DNA from: Bromus sterilis
Taxonomy: Eukaryota; Streptophyta; Magnoliopsida; Poales; Poaceae
Reading direction: 5' to 3'
DNA: 64,000 nucleotides
NCBI GenBank assembly: GCA_950022295.1
Contig: OX465598.1
Location: 343,617,324 to 343,681,323, forward strand
Under the pieces are notes generated by a model. That model searched no databases and had not been told where the DNA came from. It saw nothing but the letters and a program-made list of their open reading frames with translations. Position 1 is the first letter of the stretch, and each line of letters begins with the position of its first letter. Below, piece after piece: positions 34,069-47,884 of this stretch. A program made the translations under genes and the position numbers.

Positions 34069-36850
34069 TTCGTACTTGATCTCGATGGTGACGTGTGTCA
34101 CATTAACAATATTGAGGCCAAAAGATTGAAGAATGATGAAGATCACATGATGATGTGGCATTGCCGACTTGGTCATATTGGTATAAAACGCATGGAGAAG
34201 CTCCATAAGGATGGACTTCTTGAGTCATTGGATTTTGGATCCCTTGATACATGTGAACAATGCCTCATGGGCAAAATGACAAGGACTCCATTCAATGGCG
34301 TAATGGAGCGTGCGGATGTCTTATTGGGGATCATACACTCGGATGTATGTGGACCCATGAAAGTCCCCACTCGCAATGGTCTTCGTTACTTCGTGACCTT
34401 TACTGATGACTTGAGTATATATGGGTATATTTACTTGATGAAGCACAAGTCTGAAACCTTTGAAAAGTTCAAGGAATTTCAGAATGAGGTCGAAAATCAA
34501 CTCGGAAGAAAAATCAAGCACCTTCGATTGGATCGTGGTGGCGAGTATTTCAGTCACGAGTTTGGAAATCATCTGAAGTCTTGTGGCATAGTACCACAGC
34601 TTACGCCGGCAGGCACACCTCAGAGAAACGGTGTGGCTGAGCGACGTAATCGAACCCTATTGGATAGTGTACGATCGATGATGTCTCATACTGATTTGCC
34701 TGTGTCATTCTGGGGGTATGCATTAGAAACTGTCGTTCATATTCTTAATAGGGCACCATCCAAATCCGTAAAGACAACACCATTTGAAGAATGGCATGGC
34801 ACAAAACCTAAGTTGTCTCACCTGAAGATTTGGGATTGTGAGGCTTATGTAAGGAAACTACAGCCTGACAAACTTGAATCCAAGGCGGATATGTGCATCT
34901 TTGTGGGCTATCCCAAGGAAACTTGTGGATACACCTTCTACAACAAGTCTGACAGCAAAACGTTTGTTGCCAAGACGGGACACTTTCTTGAGAAGGAGTT
35001 TCTCGCGAAAGAGTTGAGTGGGAGGAAAATAGACCTCGATGAAGTGACTGACCAATCACTCCAATTGGAAGAAACGGCTACGGAAATTTTTCTGGAACCA
35101 TCTTCCACAGTGGGAGCTGAAGAGAATGGCCAGAACGACATTCATAACGATTATGACATTAATGATGATCATGATGAGAATGAAGAGGAACCTTTTATGC
35201 CCCGTAGGTCATCAAGAGTCCGTCAACCTACTGAGTTTTATGGACAGCTTGTGAATGCAATCTCGGCTGATGAGTCGGATGAACCTACAAGTTACAAAGA
35301 AGCAATGGAGGGACCCGAGTCCGAGAAATGGCTTGAAGCCATGAAATCCGAAATAGACTCCATGTACACCAACAAAGTATGGACTTTGGTGTATATTCCC
35401 GAGGACCGCAAGTCCGTCAAGAATAAATGGATTTTCAAGAAAAAGACTGACGCGGACGGAAACGTATCTGTCTACAAAGCTCGACTTGTCGCGAAGGGTT
35501 TCCGACAAATTCAAGGAGTTGACTACGAGGAGACGTTCTCTCCTGTAGCGATGATAAAGTCTATTCGGATCCTACTAGCAATAGCTGCATATCATGATTA
35601 CGAGATATGGCAGATGGATGTGAAAACTGCATTCCTAAATGGCAACATTGAGGAAGAGTTGTATATTATGCAACCAGAGGGGTTTGTCGATCCAAGGAAC
35701 GCTGGTAAGGTTTGCAAGCTTCAACGGTCCATCTATGGGTTGAAGCAAGCATATCGGAGCTGGAATCTTCGATTTGATGAGGTCATTAAAGCTTTTGGAT
35801 TTGTCCAAAACGTCGAAGAGTTCTGCGTCTATAAGAAACTGAGTGGGAGCTCTGTAGCATTCCTTGTGTTATATGTAGATGACATATTACTAATAGGGAA
35901 CGATAAGAAATTCTTAGAGGAAGTGAAGGAATATCTGAATGGACAATTTTCCATGAAGGACCTAGGTGAAGCTGCGTACATATTGGGGATTAAGATCTAT
36001 AGATATAGATCTAATCGACGGTTGGCCTTGAGTCAGAGCACTTATATTGAGAAGATATTGAAAAGGTTCAGTATGGGTAACTCCAAGAGAGGCCTCTTGC
36101 TAGTTATAAAAGGTGTCAAATTAAGCGTGACTCAATGCCCAACCACAGCAAAAGAGAAGGAGGAGATGTCCTCAAAGCCCTATGCCTCAGCCATAGGTTC
36201 TCTCATGTATGCTATGTTATGTACCAGACCGGATTTAGCGCTGGCCATTAGTATGACTAATCGCTACCAGAGTAACCCGGGAATGGCTCACTGGACAGCA
36301 GTAAAGAACATCCTTAAGTACTTGAGAAGAACCAAGGATCTCTTTCTCGTTTATGGAGGAGTTGATGAGGAGCTCATCGTAAAGGGTTACGTTGACGCAA
36401 GCCTCGGCTCAGATCTAGATGGGATATGTTTTCATGTTGAACGGTGGCGCAATTAGCTGGAGGAGCGGCAAACAGTCAGTCGTCGCCCAATCTACAATGG
36501 AGTCGGAGTATATTGCCGCTTGCGAAGCGTCAAACGAGGCGTTGTGGCTGAAGAAGTTCGTGATCGAGCTTGGCGTCTTTCCCAGCTGCACTGACCCCGT
36601 GGGAATCTTCTGCGACAACACGGGTGCCATTTCTAACGCGAAGGAGCCAAGAACTCACTCTACAGCCAAGCACATCCTCCGAAAGTTCCATGTGACGCGA
36701 GACTACGTCAGGGATGGACACACTAGGATTCACAAGATACATACGGATCTGAACGCAGCAGACCCGATGAGTAAACCTCTTCCACATGGCAAGTTTGAAG
36801 AACACCGAGAGACCATTGGTGTTAGATACATACCTGATGTAAACTAGTGT
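34069..36850 (+). pseudogene. Copia integrase - reverse transcriptase - RNase H frame (copy 1), frameshifted
   Basis: It is in the same frame as Gag-PR after the TAA. The HHCC integrase finger (HCRLGHIG..CEQCLMGK) is followed by the core with DVCGPMKVPTRNG, RLDRGGEYFS and GVAERRNRTL, then RT with DVKTAFLNGNIEEELY and YVDD at 35872-35883. The frame drifts near 36415-36419, just after [11 protein letters not shown], where several residues expected before GYVFMLNGG are missing. RNase H continues in another frame (36419-36847) with [15 protein letters not shown], and the product ends ..IPDVN. It cannot be translated as one piece. Confidence 0.9.
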
Positions 36851-36868
36851 AATTTGTACTCTAGTGCA

Positions 36869-38586
36869 AGTGGGAGACTGTTGGATATGTGCCCTAGAGA
36901 CAAATTAATAAAGATATTTGTCACATATCTGTTTTGTTCATAATACGTTTTATACTGTGCTATAACTGTATTACTTGGAAATACTAATACAGGTGTAGTA
37001 TAAAACATGGTCCGTAGTTTAACTCGGGTAAACTATCTCATTGGGAAATTGATTGATCAAGCTTTCTTGATCATGGCGACACTTAATCCCATTGACAATG
37101 AGGTCATATCGTTAAGGGGAATGATGTGATGGACGTACACCCACCTAAAGTATTGCAATGTGATCGAGTCACATAGTTCAGCGTTGCTATGACTTTGTAA
37201 CGTATGGCTTAGTCCTTAGACCGTAATGATCATACGTAATTGTCATCTATGAGGAGACTTTGATTTGTATCCCACCGCCTGACTGAAATATGCTGGCTAT
37301 AACGGTGCACTTTGGGTATTCCGAAATAGATGGTTGATGAGTATGTTAATAGATCAGAGCGGGATTTGTCAGTCCTTCTGACAGGACAGGTACTCTGGGC
37401 CCACTCGATGATATTTCATCAACACCTTGCAAGGACGTGACTAGGTCACAAGAGATGCAATGATCATGGACGAGAGAAGTTGTTTGTTGTGAACGAGATG
37501 TGAACACGGTATGTAGGATACCGACGATCAAACCTCGGACAAACAAAGTACCGCGGCACAAAGGGATTGCGCCGTATCGTTAACGGTTTCCAAAAGCGAT
37601 CGAAGTTCATTCGATGGAAGCGCAGGGGCTGTCAAGGATTGTAACCAGGTCCAACTGACTAGTCATTGGTCAATGAGAAGAGTCTCGACCATGTCTGTTG
37701 TTTCCCGGACCGTTAGGGTGTTACACTTAAGGGCAATCGATGCATAGGACAGTTACGGGATCAATCGGTGAAATAGGAGGAATCACCGGAATAGTTCCGG
37801 AGGAGGACGGAATGGTTTTCGGACATTTTGAATAGTTCAAAATAAAGTTTAATTGTTTTAATAATGTTTTATTATTTAATTATCTGAATTAAATATTTAA
37901 AACATATTAAATAAATTAAAAAATGGGAAAAGGCTAAATGGGTCCATGGGGCCCATTAAGGGAGGAGGGGGTCTCCCCCCTTGGGCTTGGCGCCAAGGGT
38001 GGGGCCCACCACCCCCCTTGGCCGGCGCACTCCCCCCCCTTGGGAGTTTAGTCCCACATGTGGGAGGGGAGGAGGATGACACCCCCCTTGGCCTATATAA
38101 GGGGGGTAGACCCCCCTTTTTCCAACACACCAATATCTCCTTCTTCCTCCTTCTCCTTCCCGGAAGTGGACTCCCCTTGTTTGGAGTCTGCAGCTGGATT
38201 GGAGTTCTCCACCATAAGGCAGGACGTCGTTCTGCTGAAGTCAGGATCCGTAGCCGTCTTTCTTCCGCTGCTCGCCTGGTTCGGGGCCCGGGAGGAACAT
38301 CGATTGTACGATACGTGTATAATCTCTTCGAGGCACTACACATGTGGTGCTACTTTATCGCTGGAGGTTTACCGGGAGTCATCCTCGCCGGTGGTGGTCT
38401 TCTACACGACAGGGAGGTCGTAGTTCCGAGTCTACGCCAGCCACGTTCGCAAGAACGTTTCCCTCTTTCGGTCTTCAAAGGTATGAACACCGATTCCCTC
38501 TGTTACTTTACATCGCCATATCATAGATCTTGGGTTCGGGTACCGTAGGTATGAAAATTTTGTGTTTTCTGCCCCGTATCCCAACA
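36869..38586 (+). repeat. Polypurine tract and 3' LTR of Copia copy 1
   Basis: The purine-rich agtgggagac (36869-36878) primes plus-strand synthesis. The 3' LTR 36879-38586 is 1,708 bp and matches the 5' LTR with scattered differences. The TSD cctag follows at 38587. Confidence 0.95.
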
Positions 38587-40992
38587 CCTAGACCTTCCAT
38601 CCTTCGTCGAATATAATCAACATTATAATAATCATATCATCCACAACAATATAATAATGTGATAGCCCAAAACTAAGGAGTAACAGGAGGTAATTGTCGT
38701 AGCATCCTAAGCATGCATACTAAGCAGGGGCTGAGCAACGAGCAATAGTAACATAGCAGTACATGGTTTGCTGGGAGGGGACATGGCTGTATCGGTTTGA
38801 AAGAGGCTGTAAGCATGTGGTAGGATCAAACATCGAACCTATCCTATACTAGCATGCAAACCACTGGTTGAAATAGAATGGATCATAAGTAATGTATAGT
38901 CCTTGCCTGTTGATAAGTCGGGTTCCGAAGGTGTAGTTGATCGCAAGCTCGCATCGGCTCCGAAAGGTACCCGCAGAAGCACATAAGACGGTAAACACTG
39001 GAAAGCAATCAACGAGCAAGCATCTATTACTACGAGGCAACTACGAGAAAGCATCAACAAGAAGCAACACGAGACATCGCACCTACCGTCGAGAGCGGTT
39101 ACTAACAATTTAAGTGGAGTACTCATCACACACGATGATACCGCACATTTAGAATCGGTTCAAGTTGTTTAGCTACACAAGGTGAGAAAAAGGTTGTTAA
39201 CCTGGCATATCACTCAATCATGGCATAGCACACAAACATGGCAAGAGGTGAAGCATAAGATAATCTATCTATTCTAGTCAATTTAAGTGAGGCACAACCT
39301 AAACATGGCATATCACTAAGTGCCCCACGACAATTAAAACATTTGGTACTGTTCTGCCCTAAACCATATTTTAGGTTGGTTAACAGCAACAAACAATAGC
39401 ATAAACACAAAGTACACGAAAATGTAATCAAGATACATATAAAGAACACTCCAAACGGAGTTACGGTTAAAAAGATATAAGCAAAACAAGTTTGGAACAC
39501 AATTTGCCAACATCAGGAAGCAAACTTTAGAGCAATGCATAAACAGGATAATGGATGCAAACATGCTCACAAATGATATGCAACTAAAGTAGACATGGCA
39601 GGGAAAGCATGGCAAAAAGAATCATGCAAAAAGGCATCATGAACAACTAATTATAGCCCAAGAAAAATGCAATAAAACATTACTGGTCATGGACTTAGTG
39701 AAAATCAGAGAAACATGGCAGAAACTGTAATTTTTATGCTGTATAAACAGGAGCAAAGCTATAAGCAAAAGTGCAGCAACATGACATAGCAATATATGAG
39801 CATGAACTAAACATGATGGTGATCAGGTACAAACAAGAATCAAGGTAATAGGCATCACGGATCAAAAGATATTAAGCATGCAACATGGCATCGGAAAGTT
39901 ACAGATTTAGAGAAAAATAGAGGTGGCTGTAAAAAACAGCAGCATAGCAACTTTGGAGCTAAACATATCTATGACCAAAAATTCAAACATGACAATACAA
40001 TACATATAATGGAAGTAGACATGATGCTTAACAGTATGCAAAAAAGAATCAATGCAATAGGCCTCATGGATGTGTCACAATCATCAACCAAAGTTGCAAT
40101 AAAATAACAGCAGCAGCACACTAATAGGAAATAATACCAATTAGCAGTCTTATGCCCACTTCAACACAGATTATCAACATCAAGATGGCCTCAAATCAAA
40201 AAGCTCACAAAAGGTGAACTTAAGTACACACAATTCTAAACAATTTTCCTTTTGGGCGCAACGCGATCCGGGCTACGGTTTACTCGCAATTATCGTTGCA
40301 AAATTGAATCAGCAGCAAAATTCCAGGGACTTGGTGAAATTCGCAGGGGTAAGCCAGGGAAAAAAGAAAAAAAAAGAAAAAGGCCTCACCACTGGGCCTT
40401 GGCCCATGAGGCCGCGGCTGGAGCTGGAGGGGCGCCTGGGCTGCGGTGGCTGGTGGCGTTGGGCCGGCCCACCTGCGGTGGCCGGTTGGTGGCGCTATGG
40501 ATCGGGATCGTCCCGATCCGGACCGGACGGGACGGCGGCGCCGGCGGTGACCCTCGCGGCGGCGCGACGACGCGGGAGGCCGGGACGACCGGGCGGCGCA
40601 CGAGGAGGCCAAGGGGCGGCCGGATCCAGAGGGGTCGGCGGCCACCGGCACGGGGCGAAAGACGGCGGCGCGGCGCTCGCGGGGCCGAGCTCCCATGGCG
40701 TGGCTGCTTCCGTCGGCGTCCATGGAGGTCGCGGGCTGGCTCGGGCGGCGCCGGCATCTGCGAGGGGAGGTGAGGGAGGCGGTGAGGAGTAGAGGAGGAA
40801 GAGGAGAGGAGGCGGGCACAGGGCAGGCTTACCGGCGCATGGTGGCTCGCCGGCCGGAGCGCAACGGCGGGTCAGGAGAGCGTTCGGGAGGAGCTCCCGT
40901 GGGCTGGCGGCGCGAGATCCGGGCTTCGCCGGCCCGCGGCGGCGGAGGAGGGGCCCGGCGCGGCCCGAATCCGGCTGGGGCGGCTGGCAGGT

Positions 40993-42632
40993 TGATGTGC
41001 GAGGTAATGATAGTGATTTCTCGCCCTTCATTGGTAAACCCCAAGTGGAAGGCGTGATGTAGCACAGCAGCAAATTTCCCTCAGTAAAGATACCAAGGTT
41101 TGTCTCCAGTAGGACTCCGGAGATGATAAGTAGGTGTCAGCGGCGCAACTGACGCGGACCTGCACACAGACACGATAACTTTGTTCCCAACGAAGTTCAG
41201 AGAGGTTGTCAATCTCTCCGGTCTTGTTGTTCACAAAGGATCAAACACAAGGGATAATGATAGCAATTGAAAGTAAAAGCAGAAAAGTAAATGAGCGTGT
41301 AAACAATGATGAGGATATGGACCAGGATACGTGATGTTCACTAGTGATGTCTCTCTCCCAAAAGACGATAAAACTGCTATGCGAGGTAAACAAATTACAG
41401 AAAGGCAATTGACAGGATTATGAACGCACCGCAATGCTAACTATGCTACAAAAGAAAGGAAGAGGTTCAAAAGCATGGGCAGTATGCCAAAATAAGTAGA
41501 CCGAAATCCATCTGCATCTACTACTAATCATCCACCTTGAGATATCTATCCAGAACATCTCGCTGGTATTAAGTTGCGAGCCCCACCCAAAGTGTAAACC
41601 CAAAGCAACAGACAACTGCATTAAAAAGAACTTTGCGTAAAGTAAACAATCCTTGTAACCGCGGTTACAAGCACCGTTGTTTTCCCCCTTGTGGCAACAG
41701 CACATCCCCTAGACTCGTGTTTCTGTCACTCAAGCGTGTCATCGGGGGGGCATGAACCCATAATCGAGCAAAACGTTCCCTCTTGGAGTTACTACCTACT
41801 ACTTGCACAAAGCAATAAACAGCAACGGAAAACATGCAAGAATTACTTAGGAACAAAAATATAAGAGATAAAAACCAAATATATTACTCAATCACAATCT
41901 GAACATAATCTCATAATCCATCAGATCCTATCTAACTCAGCATAGCAACAGCAGAAATATTACAAAAGTGCCTCGATCATGTAGGGCAGCTCACGAGGTC
42001 TAAACCATGAAGAACAAAGAGTTGAGGAGAACATCACATAGCTACTGATCACGGACCCATGGTCCAAGGGAAACTACTCACGAGACATCCGGGAAGCATC
42101 CATGGTGGAGAGGAGACTCCCGGAGGTCGGTCCTCCCTCCGGCAGGGTGCCGGGAAGAGGTCTTCTTGTGCTCCCGATCTCGGAAGCGCGGCGGCGGCGG
42201 AACAGAGGCGAGATCGCGAAATAGGGTTCTGTCTTCGAAGTTTCTCCGTGACGGAGAATAAATAGGCGAAGGGGGGCAGCCAGAGGTGGACCAGGGGCCC
42301 CAGGCGCCCCCCTGGCGCGGCCAGGGGTGGGGCCGCGCCGGGTGGCCGCCTGGGCCACCCCTGGCTCCCCTCTGGCCCTACTCGGGCTCTTCGCGAAGCT
42401 TCCTGTACGCTGATTTTTCCTGTATTTTTCCCAGAATTTTTCTGGCGCTTTTTATATGGGGGAAATTGAAATAGAAAAACAGCAGAAAACAGGAACTGGC
42501 ACTGGGGTGCACTGAGTTAATAGGTTAGTCCAAATATGATCAAAAGTGTATGAAAGTGTATCTAGATCATAGCAATATCACACAAAACATGCATGGAGCA
42601 AGCAGAAATTATAGATACGTTTTGGACGTATC
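40993..42632 (-). repeat. 3' LTR of the family B element
   Basis: It is nearly collinear with solo LTR B (24042-25363 plus 29339-29598). The part around 42080-42370 is GC-rich (cggaagcgcggcggcggcgg) and produces spurious open frames on both strands. Confidence 0.9.
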
Positions 42633-43499
42633 AACATCCCCAAGCTTAATTCCTGCTCGTCCTTGAGTAGGTAAATGATAACGGCATAATTTCTGTGGTG
42701 ACATGCTAGCAAGCATAAAAGAACTTTGAAGAGTAAAGCAATCAAGGTTAGAAATTCATTTCAAGTCATAACATGCAAGAGTCTATATTAGCATTGAAAC
42801 AAGTAACAAAAGAACATTAGGTGCAAGAGCTCTCGCTGTCCGTGACTCGAATGTCTCCAAATGGTGTTTGCGTGCAAGAAGGGGAATAGGGAATACGAGA
42901 AAAACATTTATTCTTTGAGAACTCAATCTACTAAAGTTTCACACTTGGTCCTCTATGGAATCTTATCTTGACTCATCCCCAGACCACTAGCCAGGTACAA
43001 GTCAATTTGATCCACTCCTTTTCGATATTTTGAGCACTCATGCAATGGATGAGCGTAAGCACGAGAGTTGACACTTAGGATGGCAAAGAGAGAAATGCGG
43101 AGGAGGAAGACAAAAAAAAGATGAGAAAGGCTCACATCAATGAGGACAATCATAGGCAAGAGATGCCAAATGATAGATATGATGTGAGGAGTAGGGATTG
43201 CCATGCAACGGATGCACATACGAGCTGAGAAGCTCTCCAACGGAACTAGTGGGGGTGCATCTACCTTGCTCGCTCATGAAGACCTAGAGCTCTTTTGAGG
43301 AGGCTCATCCTTGGAATATGCAAGCCAAGTTCTAAAGTGTGAAGGTCCCCACATAGCTATATGCATAATGATCATCTCTATGGAGTACAAGGATATAAAG
43401 GGAGTACTAGTGTGGATCTCTCATAAGGATAGTAGTGTTGCCCCTTTCTCTCTTTTTATTTCTTTTCTCTTTTTTCTATTTTTTTTTGGTGGCCTCAAT
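42633..43499 (-). other. Internal region of the family B element, left part, non-coding
   Basis: It starts acatccccaagctt next to the LTR and ends at the Gypsy A insertion TSD tcaat (43495-43499). Frames are short and unsupported. The region contains a T-rich stretch (about 43440-43490). Confidence 0.7.
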
Positions 43500-46400
43500 T
43501 GTCACAACCCCAAGTTAGGTATGTGCTAGGATCAAGTGCTCCTTTGCATTCATGTAAAAATTTCAAAAAGAAATTGAAATGGGAGAAGGAACCCCCCCAG
43601 ATGAATTAATTCAAAAGGCCAGAAATGAATCTTCTCCAAAAATTCCTTTTGTATTTTTGAAAAGTCCCATAAATGAGTGGGATCACATATAAAATGATGT
43701 GGTAGCAATCCCATGCTCATGTATTTTTCAAATATTCAAACCGGAGCATGGATTTAAATTTAAACCCCTATTTGAATTAAAGTTCAAATAATTTGAATTT
43801 TAAAAGTGCTCAAATTTTACAAGTGGCTAGCTCCATATTTTATGAGGCCACATAAAAATTTGGGGCGTTTAATAAAATGCCTAGGTATTTTTATCTAGGT
43901 AGAACAAATAGAACAGATTTAAATAAAAAGAAAAGAGCAGAGAACCACTTACCTCACGCCCTGGGCGAAGCCCACCTTTCCCAGCCGGCCCAGCCCACCA
44001 GGGGGGGCAGGCTCGTCTTCTTCCTCCTGCCAGGAGGACTCCTCCGACGGCGGCGACGTGCACGTCTCTGTGCCACGTCCTGCTTTCCCTCCCCCATGCT
44101 TATCCCCCGTCTTGAGGCCGTCCTCATCCTTTCCCCCTGGAGCCGTCTCCCTCTTCTTCTTCTTTCTTCGTCACCTCGAAAGAACCGGACCGCAGCCGGA
44201 GCACTGACGAGAGTTAGCGCGGCCACCGTGCCCCGTTTGATGCAGCGAGCTGTCTAGGAGGCTCCCCGGCGACGACAACTTCGCGAGGCGCCATCAATTT
44301 GTCCCGAGAGGCAACGGAGGCGACGACATCTTCGACGAGCCGCCGCGGCCGGCAGCCGAGGACTTCAGCGACAAATCGAGCTCCGTCCGCTCCTTCTCCG
44401 GCTTCCCCAAGCTCACCACTACATCCCTCGTGAGCCGCTCGTCGATTTCCCTCTCTCTGCACCCCTCCCTGTTCTCTCTGTCGCCGATTTTCCATGAACA
44501 GAACCACGACCTGTCGCCGAGCTCGATGCCGGCGTGGCCTGGGGCCTCTCCTCGATGCCTAGGTGGCACCAGTGGGTGCGGGCGAGCGAGAGGATCCCCC
44601 CGGTGCTCTCCATTGTCCTCCCCGTGGCCCCTAGCCGATTCCGGCGAGGGCGCCGCCGTGGCCAGGCCACCGGCGTCAAGCCGGCGCCATTAGAACCCTA
44701 ACCCGAGCCTAACCCCCACTAATCACCCCCACAGCCTATGACAGTGGGCCCCAGCCCACTAAACTAACCCCTGTGCTAATCTAACCACAGCAATTAACCC
44801 CCTCTCAATGACAGGAGGGCCCCACTAGCAGGGTTGACTGGTCAGCCCCCCCCCCCCACGTCATGCTGACGTGGTGCTGACGCAGTAAATCGATAAACGA
44901 TTTAATAATAATCCAGAAAAGGCAGAAAAGACTTTAAACTTCAAAAATTCATAGAAAATTCATTTTAACTCCAAATTGGACAAATAACATGTCTAAAATT
45001 ATCAAAAAAATACAAGGATTATGAATATGGACTTTTTTTTGTATGTTTGACCAATTTAAATTGGGTGAACAGTGGCAAACATCCATATGGCTTTAATTTG
45101 AATTCGAATTTGGAGTGAATTTGCAAATGATTTTGCAACACACTTCTTTTAGATGGATTCATCCACACATCAGAGGCTTTACCTCACCTTTACAACATCA
45201 CTTCATGCTCATACTTTTCAAATAAACATTCATGCATTCAAATGCATTTGAAATTCATCGATAAATCAAATGGAGTTTGAATTTGCAATTCAATTGCAAT
45301 ATACTCCTTTTAAATGGAATTTTCCACACAATGCAACCATGAACATCACCATTACAATCTTATTCATGTGATTGTGCATTGTACATTATGTTGATCCTAT
45401 GATTGTCATGTTGCTTATAGAAGTGGAGCCGGAACCCGAGATCACCCCCTTCGTTGAAGACCCCGTGACTGAACCTCGTCAGCAAGGCAAGCAACCCCCC
45501 TTTGATCATGTCTATAAAATCTCAATTCCCTCTCAGTCTCGCTTATGCATGTTTAGGAGATCACCTTGTATCGATTCTACCGCATAGTTGAACCCATATC
45601 CGATGCATGACCTATCATCTTGTCACAGTAGTAAGCAAACCACAATCCTAGCTGACATAGGAGGTTATTCATATCATGTGACCCCTGCAACTGTTACTGC
45701 TTATTGCATGCTTAGTGGTACAATGAGGTTGCTTTTGATGTGAGGCGGGATGATGGTGAACATGGTGTTGATGAAAGTGAAACTGTGTTGGTGAATCTAC
45801 CCTAATACAAGGTGAACGATGAGAGGCTGTGTAGGAGTACACAGTGGGTTGTCTCGTTGAACACCGCCTTAAGCCCGAGTTCTTGTGTGGTGATCCAAGA
45901 AGAAGAGTACAACCACACATTGGGCTCACTGACCCCTCTCATCCTAGTACCTCACCCCGTTTGAAACCCAGAAGTCGCAGTAGTTCGGAGTTCTGGTAGG
46001 GCTGTGGCATGGTCTGCGAAGTGGATGAACGGCTTTTCAAGACCGGCTTGGGACCATGCACACATCGTTTGAGGCTGTACTGGAACCTCGGCCGGACTTC
46101 CATACGGATCCCCCTCAGATAGGCGACTCTCTGGACTAGAACGGAGCTGTGGGCGAAGTGTTGTGGTGAACATCCTCGCTGACACCCCTTGAATGGTGTC
46201 GAGGCCAAAGGCGGTAACTGATGGTCATGTGTGTGTAGTAGTACACCCCTGCAGGGTTAACAAAACTATTCGAATAGCCGCGTCCGCGGTTAAGGACTGC
46301 TTGGAAAGCTTAGCTTGATTATTAGACAACTTGAACTGGATACTTCTAAAACTCGCAAGATAAGCGTGAGTGCTATGGTGTGCTCCTCGTGGGGAAGTCG

Positions 46401-47419
46401 AGGAAGTAACCATAGTGGTGTATTGGTTGGAGATGTAGTGGACTCGTGTACGCTTCTTACCTCAAGTATGGTACTCGTAGTTCAGGACTAGCCAAGTCAA
46501 AGCTGGCACTTCTGCAAGTGAAACCCCACCTCCCTTTACCTTGATACATGTGCATGAGTAGTATAGTTCCTACGTAAGTCTTGCTGAGTACGACTTTGTA
46601 CTCACGTTTGCTTATTCTATGTTTTAGATGAACCCACCTACCTGATGGTGGCTTCTACCCGAAGCTCGAAGAATGAAGACTCAGACCAAGATCAAGCTAG
46701 TGTAGTCCCAGTCAGACGACTGGTTCTCTCGTGGAGGGCTTGTGTTTAAATAAGGCTTCTTAAGCCATTTGTTAAACTTGTCTGTACTCAGACCTACTTT
46801 GCTTCCGCTTGTCTGTTGTAATGTTGGATCACATGCTTGTGATCTCTGTGTGCACTCTGTAAGAGTTATCAATAAAGTTGTATACTTTGTAGATAATTGC
46901 AATGATACATGCTGTTCATACAGGACATGTGTGCTGCGTGTATGATTATAACATGCATGTCTTTGTATGGGTTTTCGAGACCTTAGTTGTGATCTGGCTG
47001 GCGGTCTTTTATACACCAAGTGGCCCTTAGATGTGCGCAGCTTGGGGCATCGCGATGCGATTGTTCGAGACTCTATCTCGTGCACACTTTGATGTATGAT
47101 CGAGCCCGCCCTAGACCCCGACTAAGTGATCGGTCTGGAGTAAGTCTATGTAAGAGTTATGAGATAGTCGATAGTATGGTTGAGGCGACTTGTCTGTGAA
47201 TATGGGAGTTCATCACCCATATAATTTAGACTTGTGTGCGGACGATGAGGACCCATCTCAGTTGATCATCCGGCCTGGATGGGATGCCCCTCACGTACGA
47301 TGCTTTACGAGAACGTTCTGTGCTTGGCCTTGTCTTCTTAGACAAGTGGGTACGGTTCTCGGCTCTCCATATGACTATGTCGTAGCGGGACTTGCATACG
47401 CTAACCCCGGGTCCCGACA
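43500..47419 (+). repeat. 5' LTR of Gypsy A
   Basis: TGTCACAACCCCAAG...GGGTCCCGACA, 3,920 bp. It has a TATA-like tctataaaat (45511-45520) and a polyadenylation-like aataaa (46871-46876). Open frames in the GC-rich part (about 43950-44700) are unlikely to be genes, since they recur in the other LTR with indels. Confidence 0.95.
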
Positions 47420-47423
47420 GACT

Positions 47424-47435
47424 TGGTATCAGAGC
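47424..47435 (+). other. Primer-binding site, Gypsy A
   Basis: TGGTATCAGAGC begins four bases after the 5' LTR end and exactly complements the 3' end of initiator Met-tRNA. Confidence 0.9.
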
Positions 47436-47884
47436 AGGACTGGCTGTAGGATTATCAGCCTTGGCCGAAGTCGAGTCTAGCCTTCTATAGTTATATAGTT
47501 ACTCTGGGTATATAAGGGAACAACGTAAGGCTTCTTTTTTCTCCTTACCCTCATCGTTCTGAGTCACCCTTATCTTTTCTACGGGACGATAGGACTTGGC
47601 TCATCTATGTCTGACTAGAAAATCTCGTTGATTGCCTCCTTGTAGCCATAGGATTGTTGTGGTTGTCCAGGGTCTCCGTGTTTTGAGTTCCTTGAAGAAG
47701 TTCTGTCCAATTTCTTCGAGGTTGTTTCATTTTCCATCCCAGTATAGCCGTTATGATGCCATATTTGTTCTGTGTTTCTTTGAGTCATTTCCTTCGCATT
47801 ATTATCCTTTCCGCCTAAATCATAACCTTTTATCCTTGCCTCCATCGTACAACCTGTTCTGATTGGTTATTTTTATCACACAGG

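Larger units (their letters stand above)
30152..38586 (+). mobile_element. Complete Copia-type LTR retrotransposon (copy 1)
   Basis: It comprises a 5' LTR 30152-31862, primer-binding site, about 970-base leader, gag-protease frame, integrase-RT-RNase H frame, polypurine tract (agtgggagac, 36869-36878) and 3' LTR 36879-38586. The TSD cctag lies at 30147-30151 and 38587-38591. The domain order (integrase before RT) is that of Copia. Stops and a frameshift make it non-autonomous now. In the first about 215 bases the two LTRs differ at about nine positions, so it is not a very recent insertion. Confidence 0.95.

Noticed and set aside
40214..41073. Arg/Gly/Pro-rich frames of up to 192 aa
   Set aside because: This is the GC-rich part of split LTR C running into LTR B; frames cross the element boundary and are open on both strands.
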